Shown in pieces: positions 60,431 through 64,000 of a stretch of DNA of 64,000 bases (within the stretch, counting starts at the first letter, position 1; each line of letters begins with the position of its first letter). The stretch spans positions 930,001-994,000 of the forward strand of contig JAVJTE010000020.1 of assembly GCA_040219025.1 (NCBI GenBank), written 5' to 3'. A program made the translations under genes and the position numbers. Source of the DNA: HT1-32 sp040219025 (GTDB lineage Bacteria; Pseudomonadota; Alphaproteobacteria; Rhodospirillales; HT1-32). The notes below the pieces were generated by a model. It saw only the letters and a list, made by a program, of their open reading frames with translations, had not been told where the DNA came from and ran no database searches.

Positions 60431-61282
60431 ATGGCGGCTTTCGGGATCATGGTCGCCTGTTCGCTCGTCTACGCATTCATCCCGATCATGGCCAAGGCAT
60501 CCCGTCCCTGTCCGCCCTTTCTGCTGGTCGGGCTGGCCTCGGCGTTTGAAGCGGTACTTTCCGGGCTGATTGCCTGGGCAGGCGCGGACTGGCAGATGCT
60601 TTCGGTGGTCAGCAACGACACGCTGCTGGCAATCCTGACCGGGGCCCTGGTCTCGGTTGCCGGGGCCTATCTGGTTATCCGCGGTTATGACTACATGCCG
60701 ATCTGGCGGCACCAGCTGTTCATCCTCATCAAGCCGCTGATTGCCGGTTTCGCCGCCTGGATATGGTTCGGGGAAATGGTCGGCTGGACGGCGGCCCCGG
60801 CTTTTGCGCTGATGGCAGCCGGTCTGCTGATTGCCTTCAACGGCTGGGGAAAGGGAAGCTGGCACGGCGCGCATATTCTTGTCGCCGCGTCGTCCTTCTA
60901 TGCCCTGCTACCGATCTGTCTGAAGGTTGCGGTCGATGTTGTGCCGCCATTTGTCATCGTCAGCCTGCTGGCAGCCGGTATCTCGACCCTGTCACTGATT
61001 CTCAGTCTGGTGTTTGAGCGCCGGCTCTGGCTGGCCGCCTGGAGAGCGCGTTTCCTCTGGCAGTTGCCGATGCTGGGGGTGACCAACGCGCTGGCCGTCT
61101 GGCTCAGCCTCAGGGGGCTGGAGCTGCTGCCTGTCTGGCAGCATCAGCTGATCCTGCTGACCAAGCCGGTGATTGCGGCGCTGATCGCGCGGGTGGTGTT
61201 TACCGAACCTCTGACCCGCCGCTATATCCCGGCCTTCCTGCTGATGTCAGCCGGCGCGTCGGTACTGATCATCTTCCACTGA
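60431..61282 (+). CDS. EamA-like drug/metabolite transporter
   Basis: A 283-residue carrier with ten predicted helices in two five-helix halves that resemble each other: GYDYMPIWRHQLFILIKPLIAGFAAWIWFGE and GLELLPVWQHQLILLTKPVIAALIARVVFTE. That internal repeat is the mark of the EamA/DMT superfamily. Substrate unknown. GGAGA precedes the ATG at 60431. A perfect inverted repeat (CCACTGAC/GTCAGTGG, 61276-61308) after its stop may end it and the convergent gcdH. A metabolite exporter role is inferred from the family. Confidence 0.87.
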   Translation: MAAFGIMVACSLVYAFIPIMAKASRPCPPFLLVGLASAFEAVLSGLIAWAGADWQMLSVVSNDTLLAILTGALVSVAGAYLVIRGYDYMPIWRHQLFILIKPLIAGFAAWIWFGEMVGWTAAPAFALMAAGLLIAFNGWGKGSWHGAHILVAASSFYALLPICLKVAVDVVPPFVIVSLLAAGISTLSLILSLVFERRLWLAAWRARFLWQLPMLGVTNALAVWLSLRGLELLPVWQHQLILLTKPVIAALIARVVFTEPLTRRYIPAFLLMSAGASVLIIFH

Positions 61283-61308
61283 CCCCGATCCGTAACCGGC
61301 GTCAGTGG
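61276..61308. terminator. Inverted repeat between EamA and gcdH
   Basis: CCACTGAC and GTCAGTGG are exact inverted repeats with a 17-nt loop, spanning the EamA stop codon. It could terminate transcription from either side; there is no T-tract. Confidence 0.4.
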
Positions 61309-61329
61309 AGATAAAGGGAACTTCAGAAA

Positions 61330-62544
61330 TCAGCCGAAAGCCTGCAGGCCGGTCTGGGCGCGGCCCAGAATCAGGGCATGCACGTCGTGGGTGCCTTCAT
61401 AGGTGTTCACGGTTTCCAGATTCACCATATGGCGCATGACATGGAATTCATCGGCAATGCCGTTGCCGCCATGCATGTCACGGGCAAGACGGGCAATATC
61501 CAGTGCCTTGCCGCAGTTGTTGCGTTTCATCAGCGAGATGACCTCCGGGGCCATGGTGCCGGCATCGGCCATGCGGCCCAGTTGCAGGGCACCCTGAAGG
61601 CCGAGTGAAATCTCGGTCTGCATGTCCGCCAGTTTCTTCTGGATCAGCTGGGTTGCGGCCAGCGGACGACCGAACATCTTGCGGTCCAGCGTATACTGGC
61701 GCGCGGCATGCCAGCAGAATTCAGCGGCACCCATGGCGCCCCAGGCAATACCGAACCGTGCCTTGTTCAGGCAGCCGAAGGGGCCTTTCAGACCCTGCAC
61801 ATTCGGCAGCAGGTTTTCTTCCGGCACCTGCACATTATCCATTACGATCTCGCCGGTGATCGAGGCGCGCAGGCTGAGCTTGCCCTCGATCTTCGGGGCG
61901 GAGAGGCCCTTCATGCCTTTTTCCAGCACGAAGCCGCGAATCACCTCGTCGTCGGTCTTTGCCCAGACCACGAACACATCCGCGACCGGTGAATTGGAAA
62001 TCCACATCTTCGCGCCGGACAGGGAATAGCCGCCATCAACCTTCTTTGCGCGGGTTTTCATGCCCGCCGGGTCGGAGCCGGCATCCGGCTCGGTCAGGCC
62101 AAAGCAGCCGATCCATTCGCCGGTTGCCAGCTTCGGCAGATATTTCTGTCGCTGTTCTTCGCTGCCGTAAGCATAGATCGGATGCATGACCAGCGAGCTC
62201 TGCACACTCATCGCCGAGCGATAACCGGAATCGACGCGCTCCACTTCACGGGCAACCAGTCCGTAGCAGACATGGTTGACGCCGGCGCAGCCATATTCTT
62301 CGGGGATGGTCATGCCGAGCAGGCCAAGTGCGCCCATCTCCCGCATGATCTCCGGATCGAAGGTTTCATGGCGATAGGCTTCGAGAACGCGGGGCTGCAG
62401 CTGCTCCTGGGCATAGTCGCGGGCGGTGTCGCGCACCATCCGCTCGTCTTCGGTCAGCTGGTCTTCCAGCAGAAACGGGTCTTCCCAGTTGAAGTGGGCT
62501 CTGGTGCTTGCCGGCTTTTCAGCGGCTGCGGCTTCGGCGTTCAT
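61330..62544 (-). CDS. gcdH: Glutaryl-CoA dehydrogenase
   Basis: A 404-residue acyl-CoA dehydrogenase that oxidatively decarboxylates glutaryl-CoA to crotonyl-CoA in lysine/tryptophan/glutarate breakdown. FAD-site GCFGLTEPDAGSDPAGM and WISNSPVAD, and the catalytic Glu in NTYEGTHDVHALILG, are present; the GcdH-like N-terminus WEDPFLLEDQLTEDERMVRDTAR supports glutaryl-CoA over other substrates. I start it at the ATG at 62544, with GGAG 8 nt before; ATGs at 62556 and 62571 also lie in frame. A very AT-rich stretch upstream (62570-62600) is the likely promoter. Confidence 0.9.
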   Translation of the reverse strand: MNAEAAAAEKPASTRAHFNWEDPFLLEDQLTEDERMVRDTARDYAQEQLQPRVLEAYRHETFDPEIMREMGALGLLGMTIPEEYGCAGVNHVCYGLVAREVERVDSGYRSAMSVQSSLVMHPIYAYGSEEQRQKYLPKLATGEWIGCFGLTEPDAGSDPAGMKTRAKKVDGGYSLSGAKMWISNSPVADVFVVWAKTDDEVIRGFVLEKGMKGLSAPKIEGKLSLRASITGEIVMDNVQVPEENLLPNVQGLKGPFGCLNKARFGIAWGAMGAAEFCWHAARQYTLDRKMFGRPLAATQLIQKKLADMQTEISLGLQGALQLGRMADAGTMAPEVISLMKRNNCGKALDIARLARDMHGGNGIADEFHVMRHMVNLETVNTYEGTHDVHALILGRAQTGLQAFG

Positions 62545-62569
62545 GGTCGTCTCCATTCCAGGGTGCGTC

Positions 62570-62603
62570 ATATTATATTGTTATATAAGTATATCAATTC
62601 GCC
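62570..62603 (-). promoter_or_regulatory. AT-rich upstream region of gcdH
   Basis: On the minus strand TTGATA is followed by TACTTATATAACAATATAATA, a run of A and T bases unusual for this genome, just ahead of gcdH. A TTGATA -35 and TATAAT-like -10 could be fitted only with a short spacer, so the promoter assignment is tentative. The remaining part of the 240-bp gap to tRNA-Gly shows nothing recognisable. Confidence 0.35.
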
Positions 62604-62811
62604 GGGGGAAGGACAATCTGGCCAGCTTCAGCCGGTGCCCGGATTTCCGGCGATCCCCCGGATGACCTGAAGATTGATGATGTCAGACAGGGCTGATGTC
62701 AAAGAATCTCCACGCGTCAGGCAGCGCCTTCCTCCGGCAGATTTGTGCATCGCACACAAGCTATCACAGGAAAATTATGCGTTGCATCCGATTTCTTGCA
62801 GGGCGAGGAAC

Positions 62812-62885
62812 TGGAGCGGGTGAAGGGAATCGAACCCTCGTCACTTGCTTGGGAAGCAAAAGCTCTACCATTGAGCTACACCCGC
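62812..62885 (-). tRNA. tRNA-Gly (anticodon CCC)
   Basis: On the minus strand the 74-nt cloverleaf has acceptor GCGGGTG/CACCCGC, D arm GCTC...GAGC, anticodon loop TTCCCAA closed by TTTGC/GCAAG giving anticodon CCC, T arm AGGGTTCGATTCCCT, discriminator T and an encoded CCA. It reads GGG. Confidence 0.96.
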
Positions 62886-63000
62886 GCTGTCGATGCTTAT
62901 AATCCAGTGTGAGGCGTCCGGCAACTCGTCCGGGGCTGGACAGCGGGGAGGGGGGGAATTAAGTGTTTGGCTTTCTGAGAGAGATCAAACAAGGCGGGAA

Positions 63001-63399
63001 ATGGCGGATTACAGCGAAACCACGGAGAACATCACGGTGACGGTCGAGCCGTTCTATCTCGATGAACAGTCGGAACCGTCAGATGATCATTATCTCTGGG
63101 CCTATCGTGTGGTCATCAGCAACAATGGCAGCGAGGTGGTTCAGCTGCTGAACCGGCACTGGAAGATTACCGATGCCGGCGGCCGGGTCGAGGAAGTGCG
63201 CGGGCCGGGTGTGATCGGCGAACAGCCGGTGCTCTCGCCCGGTGAAAGCTTTGAATATACCAGCGGCTGCCCGCTTTCGACGCCCTCCGGCTTCATGGTC
63301 GGAACCTACGAGATGAAGCGCGAGAACGGGGATCTGTTTGATATTGCGATTCCGGCCTTTTCACTGGACAGTCCGCACAGCCGTCCGGTTATTCACTGA
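63001..63399 (+). CDS. apaG: ApaG domain protein (CorD/Co2+-Mg2+ efflux-associated)
   Basis: A 132-residue beta-sandwich protein of the ApaG family. ITVTVEPFYLDEQSEPSDDHYLWAYRVVISNNG, LLNRHWKITDAGG and GPGVIGEQPVLSPGESFEYTSGCPL are characteristic. The function is not fixed; the family has been linked to divalent cation resistance and nucleotide binding. The ATG at 63001 with GGCGGG before it is preferred over an in-frame ATG at 62893 that would run back towards the tRNA. It precedes folE on the same strand by 96 bp. Confidence 0.9.
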   Translation: MADYSETTENITVTVEPFYLDEQSEPSDDHYLWAYRVVISNNGSEVVQLLNRHWKITDAGGRVEEVRGPGVIGEQPVLSPGESFEYTSGCPLSTPSGFMVGTYEMKRENGDLFDIAIPAFSLDSPHSRPVIH

Positions 63400-63495
63400 T
63401 CCCGCAGATAATCTGCTGCGGATGATTCCGGACTTGCAAGCGGGCCGGCTGATCCACATTTCTAGTGTCCGGTCGCAGATGAGAAGGATTTCAAC

Positions 63496-64000
63496 GTGAA
63501 TGCAATCGACAAGCCTGTCCCGGCGCTGGGCGGCAGGGAAGGCCGGCCAAGCCGCAAGGAGGCAGAGGCCGCCGTCCGCACCCTGATCAGATGGAGTGGC
63601 GACGATCCCGACCGTGAAGGCCTGCTGGATACGCCGAACCGTGTGGTCCGCGCCTATGAGGAATTCTTCGCCGGGTACGAACAGGACCCGGTTGAAATCC
63701 TGAGCCGCACCTTTGAAGAGACCGACGGCTATGACGAGATCGTGGCACTCCGCGATGTGCGGCTGGAAAGCCATTGCGAGCATCACATGGTGCCGATCAT
63801 CGGCAAAATTCATATCGCCTATCTGCCGCGCAAGCGTGTCGTCGGCATTTCCAAGCTGGCACGGGTCGTCGACATGTATGCCAAGCGGCTGCAGATTCAG
63901 GAAAAACTGACGGCACAGATCGCCAACTGCATTCAGGATGTGCTGGAGCCGGAAGGTGTGGCGGTTGTTGTCGAGGCGCAGCATCAGTGCATGACAACCC
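63496..64000 (+). CDS. folE: GTP cyclohydrolase I (3' end cut by the window)
   Basis: First step of folate and tetrahydrobiopterin synthesis: GTP to dihydroneopterin triphosphate. The frame opens at a GTG at 63496 with AGAAGGA upstream and runs out of the window at 64000 without a stop, giving 168 codons. Zinc ligands of FolE are visible: Cys in ESHCEHHMVPI (with His) and Cys in AQHQCMTT at the end of the window. VVGISKLARVVDMYAKRLQIQE is typical of the family. The missing C-terminus is about 35 residues by family length. Confidence 0.94.
   Translation, partial: MNAIDKPVPALGGREGRPSRKEAEAAVRTLIRWSGDDPDREGLLDTPNRVVRAYEEFFAGYEQDPVEILSRTFEETDGYDEIVALRDVRLESHCEHHMVPIIGKIHIAYLPRKRVVGISKLARVVDMYAKRLQIQEKLTAQIANCIQDVLEPEGVAVVVEAQHQCMTT

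Noticed and set aside
1..64000. CRISPR arrays, insertion sequences, integrases, phage genes, rRNA
   Set aside because: No regularly spaced repeats, no transposase or integrase proteins and no rRNA-like sequence were recognised in the window.

Overview
The window is a 64 kb stretch of ordinary-looking chromosome from a GC-rich (by eye about 60%) alphaproteobacterium, probably Rhodospirillales-like. The evidence is gene content and order: a short-form HisG, the murA-hisG-hisD-UPF0262-low-molecular-weight phosphatase block, an EipB/DUF1849 envelope protein, a class II DAHP synthase, a fused malic enzyme-phosphotransacetylase, a PAS_5-like protein, and an 84-bp inverted repeat of the GTCATCCC...GGGATGAC kind common in this class. 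The organism call is inference. I see no rRNA, CRISPR array, transposase, integrase or phage gene. Three tRNA genes are present: Thr-GGT, Val-CAC and Gly-CCC.

Layout. 1-9.5 kb: the 3' part of a class A penicillin-binding protein, a Bcr/CflA efflux pump, a large MscS channel, then the minus-strand block murA-hisG-hisD-UPF0262-phosphatase and dCMP deaminase, with a 57-residue gene coupled to the deaminase. 9.6-18.7 kb: signalling genes (a disordered EF-hand protein, a chemoreceptor, a receiver-SpoIIE phosphatase divergent from a CHASE4-HAMP-GGDEF-EAL protein), then a CYTH-CHAD protein translationally coupled to a ParA-like ATPase, and SixA. 18.8-26.8 kb: a PhyH-type dioxygenase, a multi-PAS histidine kinase, an MFS carrier, a MarR-controlled VOC-VOC-DUF1428 operon, MarC and a second MarR. 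27-37.7 kb: gph divergent from glmU-glmS, LysE, a haloacid dehalogenase, a sulfotransferase, glutathione reductase, class II DAHP synthase and pncB. 37.8-45.3 kb: a repeat element, two small membrane proteins, an old-yellow-enzyme oxidoreductase divergent from maeB, a cyclopropane-synthase-like protein and a photolyase. 45.4-52.4 kb: a six-gene catabolic/uptake operon (RpiR regulator, TAXI-TRAP binding protein and permease, AtuA-like, DUF4387, CaiB). 52.5-64 kb: an adenylate cyclase with unusual N-terminal domains, EipB, a universal stress protein, a lipoprotein, a creatininase-family hydrolase, a four-PDZ protein, a PAS_5-like/GNAT-like overlapping pair, an EamA carrier, gcdH, apaG and the start of folE.

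How genes work together. murA, glmU, glmS and the penicillin-binding protein serve peptidoglycan. The CHASE4-GGDEF-EAL protein makes or breaks c-di-GMP and sits beside other sensory proteins. The 45.4-52.4 kb operon reads as a self-contained system that imports a small carboxylate, attaches CoA and degrades it under an RpiR sensor. Its substrate is unknown and it is the best candidate here for an undescribed pathway. Upstream of its regulator are three direct repeats spaced exactly 28 bp apart. Other new-looking items are a CFA-synthase homologue lacking the known catalytic residues, an A-B-A-B duplicated PDZ protein without a protease, a G-quadruplex motif in a 26-bp convergent gap, and several perfect or near-perfect operator-like dyads.
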